A stretch of 23,729 nucleotides of DNA, from NCBI GenBank assembly GCA_021799715.1, contig JAJYZY010000024.1, forward strand, positions 1 to 23,729, written 5' to 3'. Positions 15,095 to 23,233 of the stretch are shown here, in pieces. A program made the translations under genes and the position numbers. The notes below the pieces were generated by a model. That model was not told the origin of the DNA. It saw nothing but the letters and a program-made list of their open reading frames with translations, and did no database searches. Every line of letters starts with the position of its first letter. The first letter of the stretch is position 1. The stretch comes from Planctomycetota bacterium (GTDB lineage: Bacteria; Planctomycetota; Phycisphaerae; WQYP01).

Positions 15095-15967
15095 GTGGAC
15101 GCAAGTCCCGAACTTATTAAGAAGATCACCGACGCGGTGCTGGAAGTATTGAGTCGGGACGCCGGCAATGGCACCAACCCCGCCGCGATTCACGCGCCGA
15201 TGGGTGTATGCACCGGGGATTATTCAAAGTTTCCGGAATTGGTGCCGGTGCGACCAGGCAATTCCGCATCCGCGCCGGCCGCGCCGAACGGCTTTGTGGA
15301 AGATGCCGCCGCAGCGCGTCAGATTGCGGCGGCGGGACAAAATTCCGAACCGACCACAGCGGCCGCGGCTTCCAGTGCCGGTCCGGTTCTCACGGGAATT
15401 ATAACGGCATCCAAACTGGCGGGATTGGAAGGCACCATATACCTGGCGGCGGGAGCCAAACTCTCACCGCTGGCCATGGACACGGTTAAACAGCGCGGTT
15501 TGGAAATAAAGGCGGTCGATGCGATTGCCAAACCAGCCGCCGGCACCGCCTGGATTTATTGGATGCAGGGACATTGCCCGTCCGCGGCCCGCGTTATTGA
15601 ACAATTTCACGGCCAGGCAATCGCGGATGTCCGCGCCTCGGCCAGCCAACAATTGCCAAACGTCATTCGGGCGGTGGCAAAGGAAATTGCGGCGGGAAAA
15701 ACGCGATTGGCCGTGCTGTTTGTACCGTCGGCGGCCAAAGCGGTATGCCTGGCCAATCGATGTGCCAACGTGCGGGCGGTTGTGGGAACCTGTCGGCAGG
15801 CCGTGCGGGAAGGCATGGAACTGCTCGGAGCCAACGTGTTGGTGCTGGAATATCCGCATCATGGCTTTAAGTCGATGACGGATTTGGTGGGACTGTTTTT
15901 GACTTCCAGCGGAATAGCACCCAAAGACGTGGATAAGCAATTAATGGAACTGGCCGCCTGCCGATAA
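15095..15967 (+). CDS. BMC-associated RpiB-like protein with encapsulation-type helix, function unknown
   Basis: This 290-residue protein has several parts. Residues 3-21 (ASPELIKKITDAVLEVLSR) form an amphipathic helix like an encapsulation peptide. A short conserved-looking stretch GVCTGDYSKFPEL (37-49) follows, then an Ala-rich linker. Residues 113-138 (GTIYLAAGAKLSPLAMDTVK and onward) resemble the LTPxAxD segment found near the N-terminus of EutQ-like and EutT-like BMC proteins. The C-terminal 140 residues match the RpiB/LacA/LacB fold (AVCLANRCANVRAVVGTC, then GANVLVLEY). The RpiB phosphate loop GxGxGMSIAANK has decayed to PSAAKAVCLANR, so isomerase activity is doubtful. The start is a GTG at 15095 with AGGAG at 15084-15088. 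Its place in the operon and its helix suggest it is a lumenal protein. Confidence 0.75.
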   Translation: MDASPELIKKITDAVLEVLSRDAGNGTNPAAIHAPMGVCTGDYSKFPELVPVRPGNSASAPAAPNGFVEDAAAARQIAAAGQNSEPTTAAAASSAGPVLTGIITASKLAGLEGTIYLAAGAKLSPLAMDTVKQRGLEIKAVDAIAKPAAGTAWIYWMQGHCPSAARVIEQFHGQAIADVRASASQQLPNVIRAVAKEIAAGKTRLAVLFVPSAAKAVCLANRCANVRAVVGTCRQAVREGMELLGANVLVLEYPHHGFKSMTDLVGLFLTSSGIAPKDVDKQLMELAACR

Positions 15968-16007
15968 TGCGGCGGCCTGGGATAAAAGGTATTCGTTGAG
16001 GTGATGT

Positions 16008-16862
16008 ATGCAGAATTTATTTCATGTCCGCCAGGAAATGTGTGATGTCGGCCATCGTATCTGGATGCGGGGCTATTGTGCCGGCAATGAAGGCAATCAC
16101 AGTGTCCGCATCGCGGATGATCGGGTCTTGTGCACGCCGACCGGTGTTTCCAAAGGCTTTCTGACGCCGGATCAGATCACAGTTGTGGATATGGACGGCA
16201 ATCAGGTTGACAAACAGAACAAAATGAAACGCACCAGTGAAGTGCTCCTGCACCTGCAGGTATACAAGGCCCGCGCGGATGTGAAAGCTGTGGTGCATTC
16301 CCATCCGCCGCATGCCACCGCATTTGCCATGGCCAATATTCCCATTCCCGAAGGCATTCACCCTGAAGCGGAAGTGTTCCTGGGAAAAGTTCCGATGGCC
16401 AAATACACCACTCCGAGTTACAAAGAACTCGGCGAGTCAGTGGTGGCGCTGATCGGGAAAGACACCAATACCGTCATGATGGGCAATCACGGATCTGTCT
16501 GCTTTGACACGTCGTTGATCGGCGCGTATTACAAACTGGAAATTCTGGATGCTTACTGCCGAATTCTGCTGCTGACCCGGCAGCTCGGCAAAATCAATCA
16601 GCTATCGCAACAGGAAATGGTGGAATTGCTTAAGGTTAAGGAAAAATTCGGCATGCCGGATCAGCGTCTGTCCTGTGCGACCACCGGATGTATCGGCGCG
16701 GATAATCAGCCGTTCCTTTCCTCATTTGATGCGCCGACGCAGAGTGTCTGCGCCTGCCAGAGCGATGGACATATTGAATCTACCGGCCCGGTGATTACCG
16801 AAGACAAGATCGAGGATCTGGTGCAAAAAATGACCGATCAGATTATGGCGGCGTTGCGTTGA
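16008..16862 (+). CDS. Class II aldolase, fuculose/rhamnulose-1-phosphate type, BMC cargo
   Basis: This 284-residue aldolase/adducin-family enzyme would cleave L-fuculose- or L-rhamnulose-1-phosphate to dihydroxyacetone phosphate and L-lactaldehyde. Expected residues are visible: Glu78 in RTSEVL as catalytic acid/base, and zinc ligands His97 and His99 in HSHPPHATAFA plus His161 in GNHGSV. The core ends near residue 205. A long tail follows, with four cysteines (223, 228, 248, 250) and then a terminal helix EDKIEDLVQKMTDQIMAALR that looks like a C-terminal encapsulation peptide. The tail is absent from ordinary FucA. A ribosome-binding site GAGGTG precedes the ATG. The preference between fuculose and rhamnulose phosphate cannot be read from the sequence. 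Confidence 0.9.
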   Translation: MQNLFHVRQEMCDVGHRIWMRGYCAGNEGNHSVRIADDRVLCTPTGVSKGFLTPDQITVVDMDGNQVDKQNKMKRTSEVLLHLQVYKARADVKAVVHSHPPHATAFAMANIPIPEGIHPEAEVFLGKVPMAKYTTPSYKELGESVVALIGKDTNTVMMGNHGSVCFDTSLIGAYYKLEILDAYCRILLLTRQLGKINQLSQQEMVELLKVKEKFGMPDQRLSCATTGCIGADNQPFLSSFDAPTQSVCACQSDGHIESTGPVITEDKIEDLVQKMTDQIMAALR

Positions 16863-16982
16863 TTGGTTTGAGAAGTCCGGGGTTGAAAATATGAAGGCCC
16901 GCTCTCGCGTCCGGATTCATGCGATCCACGGTTGCGGCACGACGCGCCTGACAGCCGGCGAATTACAACGAAAGGATGTTTT

Positions 16983-17900
16983 ATGAAAGTTACAATCATT
17001 GGCGGCGGTGGCCGCGTGGGATCCAATGCGGCATTTGCTTTGCAATGTGCGGGCATTGTGCGGGAAATTGCGTTGGTTGACGCCAATGCGGAACTTGCCT
17101 CCGGGGAAGCTCTGGACTTGCTGCATGGCGCAGCACTGGTTGGTGACCAGAGCATTTATTCAACGGATATTAAAGGTGCCGCGAATTCCGATATCATCTG
17201 CATCACCGCGGGTTTGCGCCGCAAACCGGAAGAATCCCGGCTGGATCTGATTAATCGAAATGTTTCGTTATATAAGGGCGTGCTGGATTCATTAAAAGGC
17301 GCGGGTGTCAACAAAGAGTGCATTTTTGTCGTCGTATCCAACCCGGTCGATGTGTTGACGCGGCTGAACATTGAATATCTGGGCTGGCCGGCTAAACAGG
17401 TCATCGGACTGGGGACGGTTCTGGATACCACGCGGTTCCGATCTTTAATTGCGGCGGCTAAGAACCTACCGGCTACACAGGTCGATGCGGTTATTCTGGG
17501 CGAGCACGGCGATACCATGACTCCCATTTGGAGCACCGCGACGGTGGCGGGAATGCCGCTGATCAAAATGCTCACGCCCGCGCAGCAGGCCGAGATTTTC
17601 CGGAAGACCCAAACCTCCGGCGCGGAAGTTATCAAGCTCAAGGGCGGAGCCGGCTATGCGGTGGGATTAAGCATTGCGGAAGTCATCCATTGCATCGCCC
17701 TGGACCGCAAGCGGATTCTGCCGGTAAGCAGTCAACTTACCGGACAATATGGAATCAAAAAAGTCTGCTTAAGCGTGCCGACGGTTGTGGGCGCTTCCGG
17801 GGTGGAAGCGGCGTTGGAATCTGAATTGTGGCCGAAGGAAATTGCGGGCATTCAGGCCAGCGCCCGGGCACTGGAAGAGACCTGGGGCAAGATTAAATAG
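16983..17900 (+). CDS. Lactate/malate dehydrogenase family NAD-dependent oxidoreductase
   Basis: This 305-residue protein has the Rossmann start MKVTIIGGGGRVGSN, an aspartate after the second strand (LVDAN) indicating NAD+, VSNPVDVLT, and the catalytic His in LGEHGDTM. The substrate-specificity position reads Arg (LRRKPEESR), as in malate dehydrogenases (xRKPG), rather than the Gln of lactate dehydrogenases (xQKPG). PVM operons usually carry a member of this family; a role in NADH recycling, such as reducing lactaldehyde or pyruvate, is plausible but unproven. There is no encapsulation-type helix. The ATG at 16983 follows AAAGGATG; an upstream in-frame start would begin within the 120-bp gap and has no support. 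Confidence 0.85.
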   Translation: MKVTIIGGGGRVGSNAAFALQCAGIVREIALVDANAELASGEALDLLHGAALVGDQSIYSTDIKGAANSDIICITAGLRRKPEESRLDLINRNVSLYKGVLDSLKGAGVNKECIFVVVSNPVDVLTRLNIEYLGWPAKQVIGLGTVLDTTRFRSLIAAAKNLPATQVDAVILGEHGDTMTPIWSTATVAGMPLIKMLTPAQQAEIFRKTQTSGAEVIKLKGGAGYAVGLSIAEVIHCIALDRKRILPVSSQLTGQYGIKKVCLSVPTVVGASGVEAALESELWPKEIAGIQASARALEETWGKIK

Positions 17901-17917
17901 TCGAATTGGAAAGCGCT

Positions 17918-18667
17918 ATGCTGATCGTGGATCGCCAGAAAAAACTTCTCGATATCCTGCGGACGCGGCAGAGCGCGTCGTTGGAACAACTGGCGGAAGA
18001 ACTGGGGGTATCCAGCTCCACCGTGCGGCGCGACGTCGATGCCCTGTGCGGACAGGGCGTGGTGGAGTCCACGCGCGGCGGCGTGTTATTCCGCGGCCGC
18101 TCACCGGCGATGCTGGACCTGGATCAGCGCATGCAGGAACAGGTGGACGCAAAACGGGCCATCGGCAAGGCCGCAGCTGCCATGATTGAACCGGGCATGA
18201 CGGTGTATTTTGACGGCGGCTCAACAATTCATTACACCGTGCAGCAATTGGAGGTCCGCCCGCTGCAGGTGGTTACCAATAGTCTCACGGTGGCCAGTCA
18301 TTTCGCCAATGATGAAGGAGTGGAGCTACTGGTGCTGGGCGGGGCGATGTATCCGCGTTCCGGTGTGATGGTCGGGCCGATTACCATGCAGGCGCTGGCT
18401 GAAATTCATGCGGATGTCATGATGTTCTCGGTTGCGGGAATTTATGAAACCGACATTTTCAATACGAATCTGGCCATGGTGCAGATCGAAAAACTCGCCC
18501 TGAAACAAGCCGCCCGTAAAATTCTGCTCGCCGATGCGGGCAAGTTCGGGCGCAAAGGATTGGCCCGCGTATGTTCCATCGAAGAACTTGATCTGATTAT
18601 CACAGATTCGTCCATAAGTGACATCTGGAAAAACAACCTGCAGGATCGCCTGAAAATAGCGGGGTAA
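17918..18667 (+). CDS. DeoR-family transcriptional regulator
   Basis: This 249-residue regulator has the DeoR-type N-terminal winged helix (DRQKKLLDILRTRQSASLEQL, then ELGVSSSTVRRDVDAL). It is followed by the sugar-phosphate-sensing domain recognisable from YFDGGSTIHYTVQQL, VVTNSLTVASHF and LLADAGKFGRKGL. Such proteins usually repress sugar operons until a phosphorylated sugar binds. I chose ATG 17918, with GGAAAG at 17908-17913; a TTG at 17906 would overlap that site. It is the last gene of the BMC operon, 17 bp after the dehydrogenase, suggesting autoregulation through the palindrome at 10186-10213. The effector may be a fuculose or rhamnulose phosphate, by inference. Confidence 0.92.
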   Translation: MLIVDRQKKLLDILRTRQSASLEQLAEELGVSSSTVRRDVDALCGQGVVESTRGGVLFRGRSPAMLDLDQRMQEQVDAKRAIGKAAAAMIEPGMTVYFDGGSTIHYTVQQLEVRPLQVVTNSLTVASHFANDEGVELLVLGGAMYPRSGVMVGPITMQALAEIHADVMMFSVAGIYETDIFNTNLAMVQIEKLALKQAARKILLADAGKFGRKGLARVCSIEELDLIITDSSISDIWKNNLQDRLKIAG

Positions 18668-18681
18668 CTTTTCGCGCAAAA

Positions 18682-18709
18682 GAAGCCCGCGGCGGGGAAC
18701 CGGGGCTTC
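18682..18709 (+). terminator. Hairpin after the BMC operon, possible terminator
   Basis: GAAGCCC (18682-18688) pairs with GGGCTTC (18703-18709) around a GC-rich loop, 15 bp after the DeoR stop. No T-run follows, so it could be a factor-dependent end or a stabilising 3' stem. It lies between converging transcription units. Confidence 0.4.
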
Positions 18710-18837
18710 AGGCGGAAGAGAGGTGGGTGATGCGTTGTGGAAAGCGAACGCAACGGAAGTGTAGCAACGCCCTGTGAGCATATCGTGAACATCGCGTAAA
18801 TCTGATTTAAGTATTTTGTTAGAAATGTGTAAAGAAG

Positions 18838-19791
18838 TTATTTATTTTTCGCCGGTAGCGCCAGCGAAAAACCCGCTGCGGCCAGCAGAATGGCCGCAAT
18901 GACCAGCAGTGATGCGGTCGTGCTTATTTGCTTAACCGGCAGGAACGTGCCCACGAGCGGCAGGAGCATTTTTGATCCAATAAACAGCAGTATCAGGGCA
19001 AGGCCCGCTTCAAGAAACCGCATCCGATCCATTAACGGGGCCATGATAAAATAGAGCCGATGCAATGCCAGCACGGCGAACACATTGCTGCTTGTAACAA
19101 TCAGCGGATCGCTGGTGATACCGAAAACCGCGGGAATGGAATCAAATGCAAACAGCACATCCACCAGGCCCACGAGAATAATCGCCAGAAGAAGGGGAGT
19201 CATGCGCTGGCGACCGTGCACCGACACAATCATCCGCCGGCCGGAATATTCCGCGCTGATGGGGAGCATTTTACCCGACATTTCAATGAGGCGCTGGGCA
19301 AGGCCGCGTTCGCCATGCCGTTGAAAGAACATCATGGTACCGGCCAGCAACAGAAATGCGCCCATGAAATAAAACAATACATGAAATCGACTCATCAGCG
19401 CCAGGCCGGTAAGTATCAGGACCACCCGCGCCGCAATCGCGAGGGTCACGGCCCAGAACATCACCAGATTCTGATCAGCCGCGGGAATTTTCAAGGCACG
19501 CAGCAAAATGATGAACATCATGACATTATCCGCGCTTAACGCCAATTCCAGCAGATACCCCGCGCTGAACGTTACCGCCGGTTGCCGCGTTGCACCAATG
19601 TGCGCAACCGGATTTTGCGCCATGGCAAAATGCAGAAACATTCCATAAGCCAGGGCAATAACAACCGGCAGCGCGCACAAGGTGGCCGCGCGTTTGAAGG
19701 CATTGCGGCCTGGTGCGGTCGGCGGAATGAATATATCCACCGCCAAAATCGTGACCGCAAGAATGATAAACAGTATCCAGGCCTGCATCAT
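18838..19791 (-). CDS. TerC-family integral membrane protein
   Basis: This 317-residue protein has about nine hydrophobic membrane segments and the TerC family signatures LELALSADNVMMFIIL and VLFAFDSIPAVFGIT, whose acidic residues lie within the membrane and are probably metal-binding. TerC/Alx proteins are linked to manganese export and to metal loading of exported proteins. The start codon overlaps the stop of the upstream lipoprotein gene (ATGA), so the two are translationally coupled. A second ATG follows directly and could equally be used. No yybP-ykoY riboswitch could be expected here, because the gene has no leader of its own. Confidence 0.92.
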   Translation of the reverse strand: MMQAWILFIILAVTILAVDIFIPPTAPGRNAFKRAATLCALPVVIALAYGMFLHFAMAQNPVAHIGATRQPAVTFSAGYLLELALSADNVMMFIILLRALKIPAADQNLVMFWAVTLAIAARVVLILTGLALMSRFHVLFYFMGAFLLLAGTMMFFQRHGERGLAQRLIEMSGKMLPISAEYSGRRMIVSVHGRQRMTPLLLAIILVGLVDVLFAFDSIPAVFGITSDPLIVTSSNVFAVLALHRLYFIMAPLMDRMRFLEAGLALILLFIGSKMLLPLVGTFLPVKQISTTASLLVIAAILLAAAGFSLALPAKNK

Positions 19792-20843
19792 GGCTGTGCG
19801 CCTTGTGCGGCGGGTAAATCAAAGCGTTCAGGCCGCGGCGGCGGCCATGATTGTATCAGGCGATCTACAAACGCCACGTACCGTCGTTTCAGACCGGGAG
19901 AACGGGTGAAGAAATGTTTCAGAAATATTTCACCGGCGACGCGATTCCAGCGCAGGGTGAGTCTCCGTATATCATGATTGGTCAGGCCGGTGCCGGCCAG
20001 GAGGGTATTGAGTCGGCCGGTGCTGGCCATGGATAAAAGTTCCAGGAGTTTTGGGCGATAGCGGCTGTGCTCGATAAAAAGCATGAAGGACCAGACCTCG
20101 GCATAATATGCCTGTATATAGTCGGGATTGTGCATCACGACGCTGCCGGCTTGCGTGCCGGCCAGGGCCGTCAATGGCAGCAGTTGCCGCCTCTGCACGG
20201 CGCTGCGGAGCATTTCCCACCGCGCGGCATTGAGCCACGGTGTAAAATGCGGATACCCGTGCCGCCATTGCATGGCTTCACATTGGGTAGCCAGCCCTTC
20301 ATCAAGCCATGCGGGCAGATGAGCTTTTAAGGCCAGAAAACTGAACTGATGCCAGGCCTCATGGGCCACAACGGATAATATCTCAGCGACGTTCGAGCGG
20401 TAAGCGGCAAATACACCGTTGCGTTCATATCCCCCGGCTTCAATGTGCAGATATATCGGGGCCTGCCGACCGGTGGTACTGCGGGTATACCTAGCCCATT
20501 GGCTGCGGTTGCGGAATACATAACCAATCATGGGCAACTTGGGCGCGGCATCGGGCACCAGGCGGGTAAACCGGGAATAATCCGCCTCCAGCACGCGGGC
20601 AATCAGGCGTTGCTGCAAGGGACTTTGAATGGTGGTGTAAATGCGATAATGCGCGGTCGTTATGACGCGCCCGCCCCGCAGGCCGCCGCGCCATGGCGCG
20701 GTTACAGCGGGCTTGGCACGGATTTGCCGCCGCTCTGCGGAACTCAACCCCGGCGGCCAGTGGCGCACGCCGGCGCATCCGCCCACAAATACCGCCGCGA
20801 TAAAAAGAAAAAAACACGCCACCATTCTGTGTTTTACAAGCAT
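19788..20843 (-). CDS. Lipoprotein with HExxH metallopeptidase motif (DUF1570-like)
   Basis: The start at 20843 gives a 351-residue protein with a lipoprotein signal: basic VKHR, a hydrophobic run, then FVGGC with the lipidated cysteine. HEAWH and, about 15 residues later, WLDEGLA form a zinc-binding pattern typical of gluzincin peptidases, where the second Glu is the third ligand. Planctomycetes contain many DUF1570-type proteins of this kind, and the layout fits them. Substrate is unknown. The frame is open further upstream to 20951, but that region is not signal-like. The ribosome-binding site is weak. The gene overlaps terC by four bases; whether the TerC protein supplies metal to it is speculation. 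Confidence 0.75.
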   Translation of the reverse strand: MLVKHRMVACFFLFIAAVFVGGCAGVRHWPPGLSSAERRQIRAKPAVTAPWRGGLRGGRVITTAHYRIYTTIQSPLQQRLIARVLEADYSRFTRLVPDAAPKLPMIGYVFRNRSQWARYTRSTTGRQAPIYLHIEAGGYERNGVFAAYRSNVAEILSVVAHEAWHQFSFLALKAHLPAWLDEGLATQCEAMQWRHGYPHFTPWLNAARWEMLRSAVQRRQLLPLTALAGTQAGSVVMHNPDYIQAYYAEVWSFMLFIEHSRYRPKLLELLSMASTGRLNTLLAGTGLTNHDIRRLTLRWNRVAGEIFLKHFFTRSPGLKRRYVAFVDRLIQSWPPPRPERFDLPAAQGAQP

Positions 20844-20987
20844 TGAAGCAATGGTACCGGCGCAGTGGCATCGCCCGCAAGCGGCAGCTATCAACTGACT
20901 CTCGCCGCCGTGCCGCCGCGCAGAATATGTTGTTGTTGCATTCATTACCACCCGCCGGTGGTGCCGCGATTTCCGGCAGCGGAAGTT

Positions 20988-22146
20988 TCACTCCAGACCC
21001 TGGTTGAGAATTTCAAGGTATTTCTGATAGATAAATACCCGATTCCTCCGATGGCCGGTCAATTCATTGACGATGCCCAATTCCTTGAGGCGCAGCATGC
21101 ACTTGCCCACCGTTACCACATTCAACTTACAGCGTTGGGACAACAGGCGGATGGTAGCAACAGGCCGCCGGGAAAGCGAATCATGCACGCGCTTCACGCT
21201 GGGGGAAATTCGACCCAGTGTTTCAATACTCCGAACATCCTTTGCCTGCAGTTCTTGAAGAAGCTGTACAGTACCGACGGCCTGTTGGGCGGTCTGGGTA
21301 ACCGCGTCAAGAAAAAACTCCAGCCACAGTTCCCAGTTCCCCCTGGTGCGCACGTCATTAAGGATTGCGTAGTAATGGGACCGATGCTTTTTCAAATAAA
21401 GGCTCAAATATAACAGTGGTTCCCGTAGAAATTTCCGGTCGCATAAGATAAGGGTGATTAACAGCCGGCCAAGGCGGCCATTGCCGTCAAGAAATGGATG
21501 GATTGTTTCAAACTGAACATGCGCCAATGCCGCTTTGATTAACACCGATGTTGGCACGGGCCGGTCATGAAGAAAACGTTCTAAATCGCCCATACACGGC
21601 ATAATTCTGATCGGGCGGCGGTGGAACGAACGCCGCATTGCCGGGCCGCGATCCGCCAATCCAGTTCTGACTGCGCCTGAATTCGCCGGCAGTGCCATTG
21701 GCTCCACGTCCGCCCGCAAGTAATTTCGCGTGCATTTCCTCAATCAATCGCAGCGACAGCGGCAGCCCGCCCGCCATGCGAGCAAGGCCATGTTCCATGG
21801 CGGCAACATAATGGCTTACCTCACGCGCATCATCCATCGGCACGCCGGGAGCTTCGTTGATCTCATAGAGCAGCAAGTCGGAATGCGATGATTGCGTTCC
21901 TTCAATCATGGTCGAAAGAACCGCTTCCTTGCGAACGTACTTATATAAAAACAGATTCGGATCGGGAAGCAACGCGCAAACGGCGTCAAGCCGGCCGAAC
22001 CAAACCAGCGCCGTATCAGATTTTGCCTGTAGTTCCGCGGTCCAATGAATCGCGGGAACAGGCGGTAATGGCAAGGGCACAAATGCCTTCACCGTTTCTC
22101 CAAGGGTGGAAATTGTGATATACCGCCCTTGCAGTCCGCGTTTCAT
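20988..22146 (-). pseudogene. Fic-family adenylyltransferase with winged-helix tail, split by a frameshift
   Basis: Two overlapping minus-strand frames together make one Fic protein. The first (from 22146) has the inhibitory motif STMIEG, typical of class II Fic proteins whose helix lies before the Fic core, and continues to AGEFRRSQNWIGG and FVPPPPDQ. The second resumes at MPCMGDLERFLHD and carries the active site HPFLDGNGRLGRLL, followed by a C-terminal helix-turn-helix. The shift falls near 21600-21612, where one extra base in AATTATG would account for it. Fic proteins transfer AMP or similar groups to target proteins. The gene may be dead, may use programmed slippage, or the sequence may contain an error; the other coding regions look intact. 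Confidence 0.85.
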
Positions 22147-22167
22147 AGAATGTGTCTTAACTGATTT

Positions 22168-22220
22168 CGTGAAATAAGAAATTGCTTTATTTTACGAAAT
22201 GCTATTATCGTAAAATAAGA
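22168..22220. promoter_or_regulatory. Three copies of a CGTRAAATAAGA-like motif
   Basis: CGTGAAATAAGAA (22168-22180), an inverted CGTAAAATAA (22187-22196) and a direct CGTAAAATAAGA (22209-22220) lie in the short gap before the fic start. The first two form an imperfect palindrome. Such an array fits an operator, perhaps for the winged helix at the end of the Fic protein; this is inference. Confidence 0.45.
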
Positions 22221-22227
22221 TTTCGGC

Positions 22228-23175
22228 TCAGGTTCCCGTTTCCGGCAGCGTCGGAGGAATCAAAAGCGATGGCTGTTGCGCTGCGGCATTGGCTTTTACG
22301 CGCTTGCCGTTGATGCGGATTTTCCCGTTGGCCGTGGCAGGCGCGGAGGCGGTGGGAAGTTCGGAGCCGGACAAAGGCGCTCCAACCCGGGTTTCATTCA
22401 ACCGGGATTGTATGCGCGCGGCGTATTCGGGTGATAATTCGAATCCGACGTACTTTCGACCCAGTTTTTTGGCCGTCACCAACGTTGATCCGCTGCCGCC
22501 AAAGGGGTCCAGCACGGTTTCCCCTTCATTCGAGGATGCTTTTATGATGCGCCCCAATAATTGCTCCGGCATCTGGCAGCCATGCCAACCGGCGCGTTCC
22601 TTAAAGGTTCCACACACACGTGGAAAATACCAGATGTCCTCATCCGGTTGAAAGCTATCGGGAATATCCTGCGGGCGCAAAATCCATGTATCATCCGGCA
22701 GTCGGCCATCGGGATTTCCGCGGCTGTCACCGTAAACCAACGTTCGCGCGGAAGGTACGCGAATCTGCGAAATATTAAACGTGAATTGCTTTGGATTTTT
22801 CACAAAATGAAACAGATGCGTGTGGCTGCGGGCAAACTTAAATTTGCACTGCACGCCAAAGGTGTAATACCACAACACCCAACTGCGGCAGGTCAGACCA
22901 AGTTCCCGTTGAAAAATAAGTTTAAGTTCAGCCGCGAAATCATCACCGATGGCCAGCCAGAACGTGCCATCGGGTTTCAACGCCCGCACCACGCCCGCAC
23001 CCCAGCGCCGCGTCCAGGCCAGATAATCGTCCGCGGCCCGCTTGTCTTCATATACATCGTATTTGTAGCCGATATTAAAGGGTGGATCGGCAAACACCAG
23101 ATCAATACTGCCCTCGGGAATTTCCGCCAAGCCCTCAATGCAATCGCGCTGATAAAGTTGATTTAATTCTAACAT
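22228..23175 (-). CDS. Orphan N4/N6 site-specific DNA methyltransferase
   Basis: This 315-residue enzyme methylates an exocyclic amino group, on adenine N6 or cytosine N4, with S-adenosylmethionine. The catalytic motif DPPF lies at 30-33 ([13 protein letters not shown]) and the cofactor motif [10 protein letters not shown] near 223, giving the beta-class order with catalysis first. After about residue 260 the tail is Ala/Pro-rich and low in complexity. No restriction nuclease gene is adjacent, so it is an orphan methylase in this window, possibly with an epigenetic or regulatory role. Motif DPPF does not settle N6 against N4. It is on the same strand as fic, 81 bp upstream of it, and 58 bp after the LysM gene. 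Confidence 0.9.
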   Translation of the reverse strand: MLELNQLYQRDCIEGLAEIPEGSIDLVFADPPFNIGYKYDVYEDKRAADDYLAWTRRWGAGVVRALKPDGTFWLAIGDDFAAELKLIFQRELGLTCRSWVLWYYTFGVQCKFKFARSHTHLFHFVKNPKQFTFNISQIRVPSARTLVYGDSRGNPDGRLPDDTWILRPQDIPDSFQPDEDIWYFPRVCGTFKERAGWHGCQMPEQLLGRIIKASSNEGETVLDPFGGSGSTLVTAKKLGRKYVGFELSPEYAARIQSRLNETRVGAPLSGSELPTASAPATANGKIRINGKRVKANAAAQQPSLLIPPTLPETGT

Positions 23176-23233
23176 GGGTGCCTGACCTTCGTGTTCCAGT
23201 CCGGCGACGATATCTGGATTGACCGAACCCAGG

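Noticed and set aside
14252..15193. 313-codon minus-strand frame over the aldehyde dehydrogenase
   Set aside because: It is antisense to a protein with all catalytic motifs, and its composition is not protein-like.
22561..23166. 201-codon plus-strand frame over the methyltransferase
   Set aside because: It is the antisense shadow of a gene with both methyltransferase motifs.
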